In this document: in pieces, positions 1 to 7,003 of the stretch
Layout: each line of letters starts with the position of its first letter
Numbering within the stretch: position 1 is the stretch's first letter
Origin: Phycisphaerales bacterium UBA2421
Lineage (GTDB): Bacteria > Planctomycetota > Phycisphaerae > Tepidisphaerales > Tepidisphaeraceae
Length of the DNA stretch: 27,677 bases
Reading direction: 5' to 3'
Assembly (NCBI GenBank): GCA_002343075.1
Contig: DDRH01000005.1
Location: forward strand, 41,457-69,133
Notes under the pieces: model-generated
What the model saw: only the letters and a program-made list of their open reading frames with translations
Databases searched by the model: none
What the model was told of the DNA's origin: nothing
Made by a program: the position numbers and the translations under genes

Positions 1-22
1 TTCTTCACACGGGGTAGTCTAG

Positions 23-284
23 CCGCAAATGAACGCGGAGGAACGCCGATAGAGAAAGAAGTGTGCTTGCGCGTCACCTCGTCAGCCTTGTTCATCGCTT
101 TCTCGCCAACCACGATCCTTCCCTGTAGAGGCGCAGAGGCCGCTGAGAACAGCCAGTGGTTTTCGCTGAAACGATTGCTCCGCGAACTCTGCGCCTCTGC
201 GGTGCGTCATCTACACACGGATAAAGTCGAATTGCGGCCGACCCTCCCTCTCTCGAATCTGCGTTCATTCGCGTTCATCTGCGG
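23..284. repeat. Nested inverted repeats filling the left-hand spacer
   Basis: No convincing gene lies in 1-291. An outer imperfect inverted pair occupies 23-54 (contains ATGAACGCGGAGGAACGC) and 250-284 (contains GCGTTCATTCGCGTTCATC). An inner pair is perfect over 11 bases: GAGGCGCAGAG at 128-138 and CTCTGCGCCTC at 187-197. These resemble short repeats I remember from planctomycete and verrucomicrobial intergenic DNA (family assignment from memory, not searched). The 75-codon open frame across the region is explained by the repeats. The structure sits downstream of the minus-strand SDR gene and could fold in its 3' RNA. Confidence 0.7.
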
Positions 285-291
285 GTGATAA

Positions 292-1059
292 TCACTTCCC
301 GACACTCAATCCACCGTCGATCAGCAGGCAACTTCCGGTGACAAACGCCGCTTCGTCGCTCGCCAGATACACGGCGGCGGCGGCGATTTCTTCCGGCTTT
401 CCCATTCGTTTCAGCGCCTGGCTGGCTGCCATTTCTTCATAAGCCTTTTTCGGGTCGGGATACTCACTGATGCGCTGTTGAACAAAGGGCGTTTCCACCC
501 GCCCCGGGCAGATGCAGTTGACGCGCACCGTGCTGTCGGCGTGGTCGAGCGCCATGCATTTTGTCAGGCCGACGACGGCGAATTTGGTTGCGCAATATGC
601 CAGCCGATCTTTGATCGCCACCACCCCGCCGACGCTGGCCATGTTGACGATCGATCCGCATCGACGGGCGACCATGCTTGCCAGGATCGGCTTGCTCATG
701 TTCAGCACACCCTTGACATTGACGGCGTACATCCGATCGAGGTCGTCGGCGGTGGTGGTGAGGGCGGTGCCGACGTGGCCGATGCCGGCGTTGTTAACGA
801 GAATGTCGCAGCGGCCATGCGCGTCGAGAATCTGCTTCGCCGCGGCTTCGCAGGAAGCTGTGGATGCCACGTCTGTCACAATGGATGCCGCCGCGCCTCG
901 CTCGGTTTGTATCGCGCTGGCGACGCGCGCGCCCTCGACTTCATTGCGCTCCAGCAGATAGACCATCGCGCCCCGGCGCGACAGTGCGTGCGCGATCGCT
1001 TCACCAATCCCGCTGCCCGCGCCGGTGACGGCGGCAACCTTGTCTTTCAAGCTGAACAT
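292..1059 (-). CDS. SDR family NAD(P)-dependent oxidoreductase
   Basis: A 255-residue classical short-chain dehydrogenase/reductase, the usual length for the family. Visible motifs are the Rossmann glycine motif TGAGSGIG (residues 13-20), NNAG (89-92), catalytic Ser142 in NMASVGG, and the YCATK box with Tyr155 and Lys159. An acidic residue (Glu37) after the second beta strand suggests NAD rather than NADP preference (family rule). The C-terminal VTGSCLLIDGG is typical of 3-oxoacyl-ACP reductase-like and sugar or polyol dehydrogenase members, so the substrate cannot be named. No signal peptide is seen, so it is cytoplasmic. I chose the ATG at 1059 because GGAG lies 5 nt upstream; a GTG two codons earlier (1065) is possible but would lie inside that ribosome site. 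It is in the same direction as the isomerase gene, about 230 nt away with repeats between, so they need not form one operon. Confidence 0.93.
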   Translation of the reverse strand: MFSLKDKVAAVTGAGSGIGEAIAHALSRRGAMVYLLERNEVEGARVASAIQTERGAAASIVTDVASTASCEAAAKQILDAHGRCDILVNNAGIGHVGTALTTTADDLDRMYAVNVKGVLNMSKPILASMVARRCGSIVNMASVGGVVAIKDRLAYCATKFAVVGLTKCMALDHADSTVRVNCICPGRVETPFVQQRISEYPDPKKAYEEMAASQALKRMGKPEEIAAAAVYLASDEAAFVTGSCLLIDGGLSVGK

Positions 1060-1086
1060 TCTCACTCCGAAGAAAAGTTAACCAAG

Positions 1087-1253
1087 AAGGCACGAAGGCG
1101 CGAAGGCACGAGGATCAACTTGTTGACCCGCATACTATTGCCGATTTCACCGGATGTCGAAGTGTGCTGTTCCACAGGTTGGAATGCTCTTTGGCGGGAC
1201 TGTGCGATGAATGCAGTTAAAGCGCCGCTCCTCGAATTTCTTCCTTCGCGCCT
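1087..1253. repeat. Short tandem octamers with a distant inverted partner
   Basis: Three tandem octamers, AAGGCACG, AAGGCGCG and AAGGCACG, fill 1087-1110. An 11-base perfect inverted match, AGGCGCGAAGG at 1096-1106 versus CCTTCGCGCCT at 1243-1253, brackets about 135 nt of spacer. Similarity continues on the inner side (CGAGGA on one arm, TCCTCG on the other). The pair lies in the spacer between the SDR and the isomerase genes, where I see no gene. It resembles the ACGAAGGCACGAAGG-type dispersed repeat I recall from planctomycetes (memory, not searched). Confidence 0.65.
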
Positions 1254-1290
1254 AGGAGCATTCGTCGTGAATCATGGACTGGGTGTTTCA

Positions 1291-3039
1291 TCAGGGATTG
1301 GTTCGCACGAATGCCTTGACTGTCGCACATTCGCGGCCGGCCGCCGGACCGTGCGGGCGAATGGTGAACGCGCCCACGGCAGCGGGGACGATAAACGTTT
1401 CAGCGTAGTGAACGACAAACGGCGCGAACGCTTTCATGGGGCTTTCGATAATCGCTTCATCGCCTTCGACCAGGTTCATTACGTTCACCCCGCCGTGAGT
1501 GTGATGGGGGACAGTGCCGGTAAACCAGTGCCTTCTCGTTTCGATGAACTCAGCTTCGTGCAGGCCGGTGCGCTCTTCGCGCCAACCGTCGCCTGTGGCG
1601 ATCGGCGAGACGGCATTCACGAGATTCTTCTTCACCCACGTCGTCGTGCGATTCCACTGAATATTGGGAATTCCATGATCGAGGTGCACCGGCCGGGGCT
1701 TGCCGTCGAGACCCATCCTGCCCCAATCCCACATTTTGAACGTGAAGATGTACGGCGTCGCACTGATTTCCAGCACCATCCCGCCGGCGCCCGAGCAATG
1801 GGGTGTGCCAGCGGGAATCAGGAAGTGATCGTGTTTTCTCGCGGGGAACTGGTTTACAAACGCATCGGCATCAAACGGCTCTCCACCGGCAGCGGCGGCG
1901 CGCAGTTGGGCGATCATCGCCGTGGCATCAATTCCCTCCCGAAGTCCGAGATAAACGGACGCTCCTTCAACCGCATCGAGCATGTAATAGCTCTCATCCT
2001 GCGCGTAGCCGAGGCCGAAATGCCTGCGGGCGTATTCGGTAAGCGGGTGCACCTGAAACGATAGGTTTCCCCCGCCGATGGTATCGAGAAAATCGAAGCG
2101 AATCGGAAACTCCGCCCCGAAGCGGCCATAGACCGCTTCGCCGAGGAGCTGTTCGGGATGTGCAAACACCACGTCAATCGAAGGAATCTCGACGCGCACG
2201 TCGCCGAAGCCCAGCAGGAGCGAGTTTTCTTCGGGAACGCAATCAAAGCACCAACCGAAGTTGGCGGTGTTGCGGTCTAGGTTACAGGTGTCTTTCATCC
2301 ATTGACCGCCCCACGGCGCGGGATCAAAGAAAGGCACGACGCGAAACGGCTGTGCCGCGGCGCGCCGGAGTCCGGCGCGGAAGTCGTCGCCGGTAATGAG
2401 CTTTGGATCGTGGGCGACATTGCTATCAAGCAGAAAGTCGATGCGATGGAGCAGCGGGCGCTTGTGGTCGTCCGCCACGCGCCAATCAACAAAGAACGCC
2501 CGTTTGTACTTTAGCGACCATTTCTCATCGTGATTGGTCAGCCCGAGGTTGGCTATCTCGTTGCGCCGCATGCGCATCTGAATCTCCCACCGGGCCATGT
2601 CGGCGAGGATGAGGGCGTCAGGCTCACACACCAGCGTTGCGCCCACGCCATACACTACGATCAATCCCGTCGACTCGGCAGCCTTGGCGCGTAGCTGAAT
2701 GACACGATGGGCATCGAAGAAATCGATGAGTTGCAGGCGGGTGAGAAAGCCAAACACCGGGTCATCGGTGACATACGTCTGGGTCATGTCGCGAATCGCC
2801 TGCTCCGGCTTCATCGCTGCAGCGGTTTCGATGAGCGCGTCAGGCTGCAGGTGCTCGCGAATGAAAGTCAGCAATTCCGCATCATGCACGCCGGGATAGG
2901 TTTCGATCGCCACAACATTGCGATTCCCATGATTGCGATTGCCAAGGCACCGGGCGATGCCGGGCCAGCCGCGCGTGACGGCGTTGGCATCCGCCGAGAC
3001 ACTGATTGCGGGAAACTTGTCGTAGGTGCTTTTGTTCAC
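1291..3039 (-). CDS. Class I mannose-6-phosphate isomerase-like protein with extra N-terminal domain
   Basis: A 582-residue protein. The C-terminal half is a phosphomannose isomerase-type cupin. The expected zinc ligands are visible: Gln329 and His331 in FQVHP, Glu349 in DESYYML, and His414 in PAGTPHCSG. The strongly conserved MVLEISATPYIFTFKMWDWG follows. The family interconverts mannose 6-phosphate and fructose 6-phosphate, but this long subgroup may act on another sugar (inference). The first ~230 residues are not part of ordinary ~390-residue isomerases. They contain VVAIETYPGVHDAEL (42-56), which looks like the start of a nucleotide-kinase fold without an intact GxxxxGK[ST] loop. The start is GTG at 3039, with AGGA 8 nt upstream. 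No signal peptide is seen. It is transcribed divergently from the beta-propeller gene at 3214. The 174-nt space between them carries an 8-base inverted repeat, GTGGCGAA at 3053-3060 and TTCGCCAC at 3163-3170. Confidence 0.85.
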   Translation of the reverse strand: MNKSTYDKFPAISVSADANAVTRGWPGIARCLGNRNHGNRNVVAIETYPGVHDAELLTFIREHLQPDALIETAAAMKPEQAIRDMTQTYVTDDPVFGFLTRLQLIDFFDAHRVIQLRAKAAESTGLIVVYGVGATLVCEPDALILADMARWEIQMRMRRNEIANLGLTNHDEKWSLKYKRAFFVDWRVADDHKRPLLHRIDFLLDSNVAHDPKLITGDDFRAGLRRAAAQPFRVVPFFDPAPWGGQWMKDTCNLDRNTANFGWCFDCVPEENSLLLGFGDVRVEIPSIDVVFAHPEQLLGEAVYGRFGAEFPIRFDFLDTIGGGNLSFQVHPLTEYARRHFGLGYAQDESYYMLDAVEGASVYLGLREGIDATAMIAQLRAAAAGGEPFDADAFVNQFPARKHDHFLIPAGTPHCSGAGGMVLEISATPYIFTFKMWDWGRMGLDGKPRPVHLDHGIPNIQWNRTTTWVKKNLVNAVSPIATGDGWREERTGLHEAEFIETRRHWFTGTVPHHTHGGVNVMNLVEGDEAIIESPMKAFAPFVVHYAETFIVPAAVGAFTIRPHGPAAGRECATVKAFVRTNP

Positions 3040-3177
3040 AGGTGCAATCCTCGTGGCGAAGAGAACTTACCACCAAGCTGGGGCGGCACAAAGAACCGAG
3101 TCGCGGCGAAGGGTCGGAACACGCGCCGTTGCGCCTCAAGACTTGATGCAAAGCGACAGAGTTTCGCCACAAGCGTA

Positions 3178-3207
3178 TTGACCAACGAGCCGCCACGATG
3201 TCACAAT
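3178..3207 (+). promoter_or_regulatory. Candidate sigma70-type promoter of the 3214 gene
   Basis: TTGACC at 3178-3183 resembles a -35 box (4 of 6 plus GAC core). After an 18-nt spacer, CACAAT at 3202-3207 resembles a -10 box (4 of 6). Only six bases separate the -10 box from the ATG at 3214, so transcription would be predicted to begin at or very near the start codon, giving a leaderless mRNA. No Shine-Dalgarno sequence is present, which fits. The decamer GTCACAATCT (3200-3209) recurs at the candidate promoter before the 4988 gene. Confidence 0.45.
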
Positions 3208-3213
3208 CTCGGC

Positions 3214-4785
3214 ATGCTGATTCGAAACCTCGTAGTTGCTGTTCTCTGCGTTGCTCCTTCAATTGCCTGCGCCGCACCGGCGGCGGGGGAGTATTTTGAG
3301 GTGCGCGTAATCGATGAAGCCACCGGGCGCGGCGTGCCGATGGTGGAACTCGAAACCGTCAACAACCTGAAATACATCACCGACTCGGCGGGACGGGTCG
3401 CATTCTACGAGCCGGGTCTGATGCATCAGAAGGTCTTCTTCAGTGCAAAGAGCCACGGCTACGAACTGGAAAAGGACATGTTTGGCTTCGCGGGTCGGCA
3501 AATCGAGGTGTCGCCGGGCGGCAGCGGCGAGATCAGAATGAAGCGTATTAACATCGCCGAGCGCGTGTATCGCGTGACCGGTGGAGGGATCTATGCCGAT
3601 ACGGTGATGCTCGGCAAGCCCGCTCCCGTAGCCCAGCCGCTGTTGAATGCGAAAGTGCTCGGGCAGGATTCGGTTCAGCCGGCGGTCTACAAGGGGAGAA
3701 TCTACTGGTTCTGGGGCGACACCAACCGGGTGTCCTATCCCCTGGGCAATTTCCACACCACCGGCGCTACGTCGAAACTCCCCTCCGACGGAGGGCTTGA
3801 TCCTGCCGTGGGGATCGACCTCGACTATTTCAAAGACGGCGATCTTAAGGACGATGCCGGGTTTACAAAGAAGATGCTCCCCATGCCCGAAGGTGTTCCC
3901 GGGCCGGTGTGGACCGATGCCGTTTTTGTCGTGAAAGATGAATCAAGCAATGACGGATCGGGCGAGAAACTGGTTGGACATTTTAGCCGCATGAAGGACA
4001 TCGGCGAACGGCTGCAGCGGGGGATCATGGTCTTTGATGATGATAAGCAGAAGTTTGAGGAAGTGACGGCGGTTGCGCTAGATGAACCGCTCGGGCCGCA
4101 GGGGCAGGCGATCGACAAGCAGGTGATGGTTGATGGCGTTGCTTACCAATACTTTGCGCATTGGGGCCCGGCCAACATTCGTGTGCGTGCAGATTACAAG
4201 AGCGCGATCGACGTTTCGCAGTATGAGGCTTATACGCCCTTGGTGCAGGGGACGGTGTTTCGAGGGAAGGAGACGTCGCTCGACCGTGTCGATGGCAGGC
4301 TGGTCTGGGGGTGGAAGCGCAACACCGGCACGCTGAGTTGCCGCGAGCAGAAGGAACTGATCGACGCCGGAGTGATGACCGCGGAGGAGTCGCCGCACTA
4401 TCTGCGCAATGTGGACGATGGCTCGGCGGTAACGATTCACAGCGCGAGCATCAGCTATAACGAGCACCGCGGTCGATGGACGATGATCGCGCTGGAGATC
4501 GGCGGGAGCAGCGTGCTTGGAGAGGTTTGGTATGCCGAGGCCGACGCCCCCGAAGGCCCCTGGACGGCGGGCAAGAAAGTCGTGACGCACAACAAGTACA
4601 GCTTTTACAATCCTCGCCAGCACTCATTTTTTGATGCCCAAGGCGGGCGGTACATCTTTTTCGAGGGCACTTTTGCAAACAGCATTTCCGGCACAGACAC
4701 TACAACCCCGAGATATGAATACAATCAGGTGATGTATCGTTTGGACGTTGATGATCCGCGGTTGAAGTCGATTCAGGGCCGTTGA
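3214..4785 (+). CDS. Secreted beta-propeller protein (DUF4185 / glycosyl hydrolase-like)
   Basis: A 523-residue exported protein of unknown reaction. Residues 1-20 form a signal peptide (basic start, hydrophobic core, cleavage after ACA). Residues ~25-118 look like a carboxypeptidase-regulatory-like beta-sandwich (FEVRVIDEATGRGVPMVELET). From ~120 onward the sequence has repeated beta-rich blades containing YWFWGDT (164-170), KLVGHFSRM and SISYNEHRGRWTMIALE. This pattern is seen in DUF4185 and in five-bladed propeller glycosidase-like proteins. The same [WF]GDT signature appears in the cytoplasmic 16172-17296 protein, so the two are probably distant relatives. The start is the ATG at 3214, immediately before the signal peptide. 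The open frame extends upstream to 2707, but that part is antisense to the isomerase gene. There is no ribosome site; see the promoter entry. A role in glycan binding or cleavage is inference. Confidence 0.75.
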   Translation: MLIRNLVVAVLCVAPSIACAAPAAGEYFEVRVIDEATGRGVPMVELETVNNLKYITDSAGRVAFYEPGLMHQKVFFSAKSHGYELEKDMFGFAGRQIEVSPGGSGEIRMKRINIAERVYRVTGGGIYADTVMLGKPAPVAQPLLNAKVLGQDSVQPAVYKGRIYWFWGDTNRVSYPLGNFHTTGATSKLPSDGGLDPAVGIDLDYFKDGDLKDDAGFTKKMLPMPEGVPGPVWTDAVFVVKDESSNDGSGEKLVGHFSRMKDIGERLQRGIMVFDDDKQKFEEVTAVALDEPLGPQGQAIDKQVMVDGVAYQYFAHWGPANIRVRADYKSAIDVSQYEAYTPLVQGTVFRGKETSLDRVDGRLVWGWKRNTGTLSCREQKELIDAGVMTAEESPHYLRNVDDGSAVTIHSASISYNEHRGRWTMIALEIGGSSVLGEVWYAEADAPEGPWTAGKKVVTHNKYSFYNPRQHSFFDAQGGRYIFFEGTFANSISGTDTTTPRYEYNQVMYRLDVDDPRLKSIQGR

Positions 4786-4861
4786 AGGGGTGTCGCGACG
4801 GGCCGGGGCGTCGGTTTGCAAAGCTGACGGCTAAGCGAACGAGGCTGTCCGTTTTGCATAA

Positions 4862-4900
4862 CGGTTTTCGGTTGACGGTTTGGCTGAAGCGCGTCACAAT
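4862..4900 (+). promoter_or_regulatory. Candidate promoter with CGGTT direct repeats before the small PEP-CTERM gene
   Basis: TTGACG (4872-4877), a 17-nt spacer and CACAAT (4895-4900) fit a sigma70-type promoter, giving a leader of roughly 80 nt to the ATG at 4988. Three CGGTT direct repeats at 4862, 4869 and 4876 are spaced exactly 7 nt apart and overlap the -35 box. A small inverted repeat, CCGTT/AACGG (4849-4864), lies just upstream. Repeats at a -35 box are a plausible activator or repressor site (inference). Confidence 0.45.
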
Positions 4901-4987
4901 CTGACTACATCGTTCTCAATGCCGTCGGCGCATTTCCCGGGCCTGACGTCGCTCACTTCTTTACGGGAATGTCTGGAGGAGACGAGT

Positions 4988-5722
4988 ATGCGAAGGTTTT
5001 CCATCGGCTGTTCACTCGCTGCGGCGCTTGGCTTGACTGCCTGGGCTGGCGCGAATGTGGGTACTGGCCTGTCGTTTGATCAGTTTCAAGCTGGCAGCGA
5101 ATCGACCAACAACACCATCGTCAACAACGGCGGGTTTGAGACGCTCGCCGAGGGTGCTGCCGCCCCGGCGGGATGGACATTGAACGGAACTTTTGGCGCG
5201 GGAACCCCCGTCGGCGGTAACACGCAGAATTCTGGCAATGCTGCAGCGCAAGGCCCGTTTGGCGCACCCGATCCGGTCGCCCCTGCATTCAATGGATTCA
5301 GCCAGAGCGTCTCGCTGAACCCGGGCAATTACTTCCTGAGCGCGTATCTCTGGAGTTTCGGGTCAAACTTTGATCTGACCGTTGCCGAGTTACTCGATGG
5401 CAATGGCGCTTTCGTGACGAATGTCGCACTCACACGGAACGATCCGCTTTCGGCACCGATCGACGGCTCGCGCGGCGCGTTTTTCTATGCACCGTTCCAA
5501 GTGCCTGCCAACGATTCGGAAGGAGGCACTCCATACACTCTCCTGGTCAAGTTCGACCTGGACGAGAGCGTCGGAGGCGCACGACCGAGCATTGCTGGTC
5601 AGATCGATAACGTGGCCATCACCCCCGCTTTGGATTTTGTCCCGCCTTCGGTGCCGGAACCGGCAAGCCTCGGCTTGGTGGCCCTTGCGGCACTCGGCGC
5701 GATGCGTCGGGCCCGTCGGTAA
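4988..5722 (+). CDS. PEP-CTERM sorting domain-containing protein, DUF642/CBM-like module
   Basis: A 244-residue secreted protein. Residues 1-22 are a signal peptide (MRRFSIGCSLAAALGLTAWA then GA). Residues ~28-215 form one beta-rich module that starts FDQFQAGSESTNNTIV, contains GFETL, SLNPGNYFLSAYLW, and closes with GQIDNVAITP. This resembles galactose-binding-like/DUF642 sandwiches. The C-terminus is a PEP-CTERM signal: VPEPAS at 222, a hydrophobic segment, then MRRARR. Such signals route proteins to the cell surface or extracellular matrix through exosortase processing (family knowledge). The module is paralogous to the first ~235 residues of the 20296 gene. The start ATG at 4988 has GGAGGA at 4975-4980, 7 nt away; the frame is open further upstream but lacks such support. 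The ligand is unknown. Confidence 0.85.
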   Translation: MRRFSIGCSLAAALGLTAWAGANVGTGLSFDQFQAGSESTNNTIVNNGGFETLAEGAAAPAGWTLNGTFGAGTPVGGNTQNSGNAAAQGPFGAPDPVAPAFNGFSQSVSLNPGNYFLSAYLWSFGSNFDLTVAELLDGNGAFVTNVALTRNDPLSAPIDGSRGAFFYAPFQVPANDSEGGTPYTLLVKFDLDESVGGARPSIAGQIDNVAITPALDFVPPSVPEPASLGLVALAALGAMRRARR

Positions 5723-5735
5723 TGCGATTGGCGGT

Positions 5736-5765
5736 TTGATCGCCACCCGCCGAAGCAGGTAAAAT
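5736..5765 (+). promoter_or_regulatory. Candidate promoter of the AraC-family regulator
   Basis: TTGATC (5736-5741), an 18-nt spacer and TAAAAT (5760-5765) match sigma70 consensus at 4 of 6 and 5 of 6 positions. Predicted transcription would begin near 5772, inside the left arm of the hairpin at 5769-5807. That would leave a leader of about 50 nt made almost entirely of the hairpin. Not tested against other sigma factors. Confidence 0.4.
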
Positions 5766-5768
5766 CTT

Positions 5769-5807
5769 ACGCAGCGGTCTGACGTTTGAACCGTCGGGCC
5801 GCTGCGT
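5769..5807 (+). terminator. Sixteen-pair hairpin between PEP-CTERM gene and araC-type gene
   Basis: ACGCAGCGG (5769-5777) pairs perfectly with CCGCTGCGT (5799-5807). The inner seven positions (TCTGACG with CGTCGGG) also pair if G-U pairs are allowed, closing a 7-nt loop. The following TTATTGGTTTCTTG is only moderately T-rich. It could terminate the 4988 gene, whose stop is 47 nt upstream. Its position 16 nt before the regulator's ATG and just after a candidate -10 box also allows a leader or operator role. Confidence 0.5.
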
Positions 5808-5823
5808 TATTGGTTTCTTGACG

Positions 5824-6840
5824 ATGAGCAGACGCTTCACAACCGCTCCCCCGCGGGCAACCCGGATTCAACGCGTCGCGCGACCGGTGCCCGCAGCGGC
5901 GGCGCGGCAGCGGTTTTTTGAGATCGACTCGCTGCATCTCGCTTTTCGCCTGGGCTCCTACAAGATTGAAACGCTCTATTGGGGCGTGCTCGGCGAGCGG
6001 TGGTGGCGAAACTACCTTCACGCGCACTCGTTCATCGAAGTCTGTTTTGCATACGCCGGGCGAGGCACGTTTCGCATCGCCGATCAGGAACATCCCATTG
6101 AACGGGGCGACTTGTTTCTTGCCACGCCGGGCGAGTCGCACGAGATCGTCTCATCGCGAACGCAGCCGCTGGGCATCTACTTCTGGGCATTTACGCTGCT
6201 GCGCGTCCCCGACCACACCGCGGGGGAGGCCGATCGGCCGATCGACGTACTGCTCGAATCGCTCTGTCACACCCCGAACCTGGTCGTGAGGCCGTCGGCG
6301 TTGCTGGAGCAGACGCTCGAGCTGCTCACCGAAGAAATCAGCAACAAGCAGCCCGGCTACACGCAGGCGCTGCACGGCCTGGCGACCAAACTGCTGCTCG
6401 ACACTGCCCGGGCGTACACGCAGGGGATTGCGCCAGAGCCGCTCCCCACATTTGACCGCGGGGGGAAATCGATCGTCGCGACGGCATTGCGCTATCTGCG
6501 GGATAACTATTCAAGGCAGATTGAGGTGCGCGACGTCGCGGCGCAGGTGCACCTCAGCGAGCGGCATTTGTCGCGGTTGTTTGTTCGAGAGACAGGCAAG
6601 AGTGTTCTGGGTTATCTGACCGGATTGCGCATCGAGGCGGCTTCTCAGTTACTGCTCGATGATGCACTGCCGATCAAGCAGGTTGCGCGGGCGGTGGGAT
6701 ATCCCGATCCCCACTACTTTACGACGCTTTTTGGCCGAAAAACGGGCCTGACGCCCGGCGTCTTTCGCCAGCGCCGAGGGACTAATTTTCGGGACGAATC
6801 GCGCCGTGGCAGCAGCGGGGCAGGGGAGGATGCAATCTAG
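5824..6840 (+). CDS. AraC family transcriptional regulator
   Basis: A 338-residue one-component regulator. Residues ~60-120 form a cupin-type ligand-binding domain with HAHSFIEVCFAYAGRGTF and ERGDLFLATPGESHEI, where conserved His and Glu positions suggest a sugar- or metal-binding pocket. Residues ~222-320 contain two helix-turn-helix motifs typical of AraC/XylS. The first includes IEVRDVAAQVHLSERHLSRLF and the second IKQVARAVGYPDPHYFTTLF. Members usually activate carbohydrate genes on sensing a sugar. The ATG at 5824 was preferred to the TTG at 5818. There is no clear ribosome site at either, and a strong hairpin ends 16 nt upstream. The gene lies between two envelope protein genes and upstream of the transporter genes, so those are reasonable targets (inference). 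Confidence 0.92.
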   Translation: MSRRFTTAPPRATRIQRVARPVPAAAARQRFFEIDSLHLAFRLGSYKIETLYWGVLGERWWRNYLHAHSFIEVCFAYAGRGTFRIADQEHPIERGDLFLATPGESHEIVSSRTQPLGIYFWAFTLLRVPDHTAGEADRPIDVLLESLCHTPNLVVRPSALLEQTLELLTEEISNKQPGYTQALHGLATKLLLDTARAYTQGIAPEPLPTFDRGGKSIVATALRYLRDNYSRQIEVRDVAAQVHLSERHLSRLFVRETGKSVLGYLTGLRIEAASQLLLDDALPIKQVARAVGYPDPHYFTTLFGRKTGLTPGVFRQRRGTNFRDESRRGSSGAGEDAI

Positions 6841-6958
6841 TCATGTCTGTCCTGCAAACCGCTTCGACCGAAGAATTTACCCGAATTGACGATCAATATC
6901 GCGGTTCACCGCGTAACATTACTGCTGGCGGAGTGCATTGATTTTAAGACTGGTCTCA

Positions 6959-6979
6959 ACCGCAAACCTCGATTGCGGT
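6959..6979. promoter_or_regulatory. Inverted repeat ahead of the pseudopilin gene
   Basis: ACCGCAA (6959-6965) and TTGCGGT (6973-6979) are perfect 7-base inverted arms around a 7-nt spacer, 24 nt before the pseudopilin ATG. A second small palindrome, GCGG-TTCA-CCGC, lies at 6901-6912. The 163-nt region between the regulator and the pseudopilin has no other gene. A regulator operator or an mRNA leader hairpin are both possible. No convincing -35/-10 pair was found. Confidence 0.35.
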
Positions 6980-7003
6980 GCCTGCGTGAAAAGGAAATTC
7001 ACG

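Noticed and set aside
61..288. A 75-codon open frame at the left edge.
   Set aside because: It lies within nested repeats and has no ribosome site or recognisable protein.
1087..1110. Short tandem repeats considered as a CRISPR array.
   Set aside because: The units are 8 bases without spacers, and no cas gene is present.
478..2064. A 528-codon plus-strand open frame across the SDR and isomerase genes.
   Set aside because: It is antisense to two well-supported proteins, shows no recognisable motif and is explained by high-GC codon use.
2707..3213. N-terminal extension of the beta-propeller frame.
   Set aside because: This part is antisense to the isomerase gene, and a clean signal peptide starts at 3214.
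6886..6919. TTGACG with TAACAT as a promoter of the pseudopilin gene.
   Set aside because: The spacer is 22 nt, too long for a sigma70 promoter, and no better pair was found.
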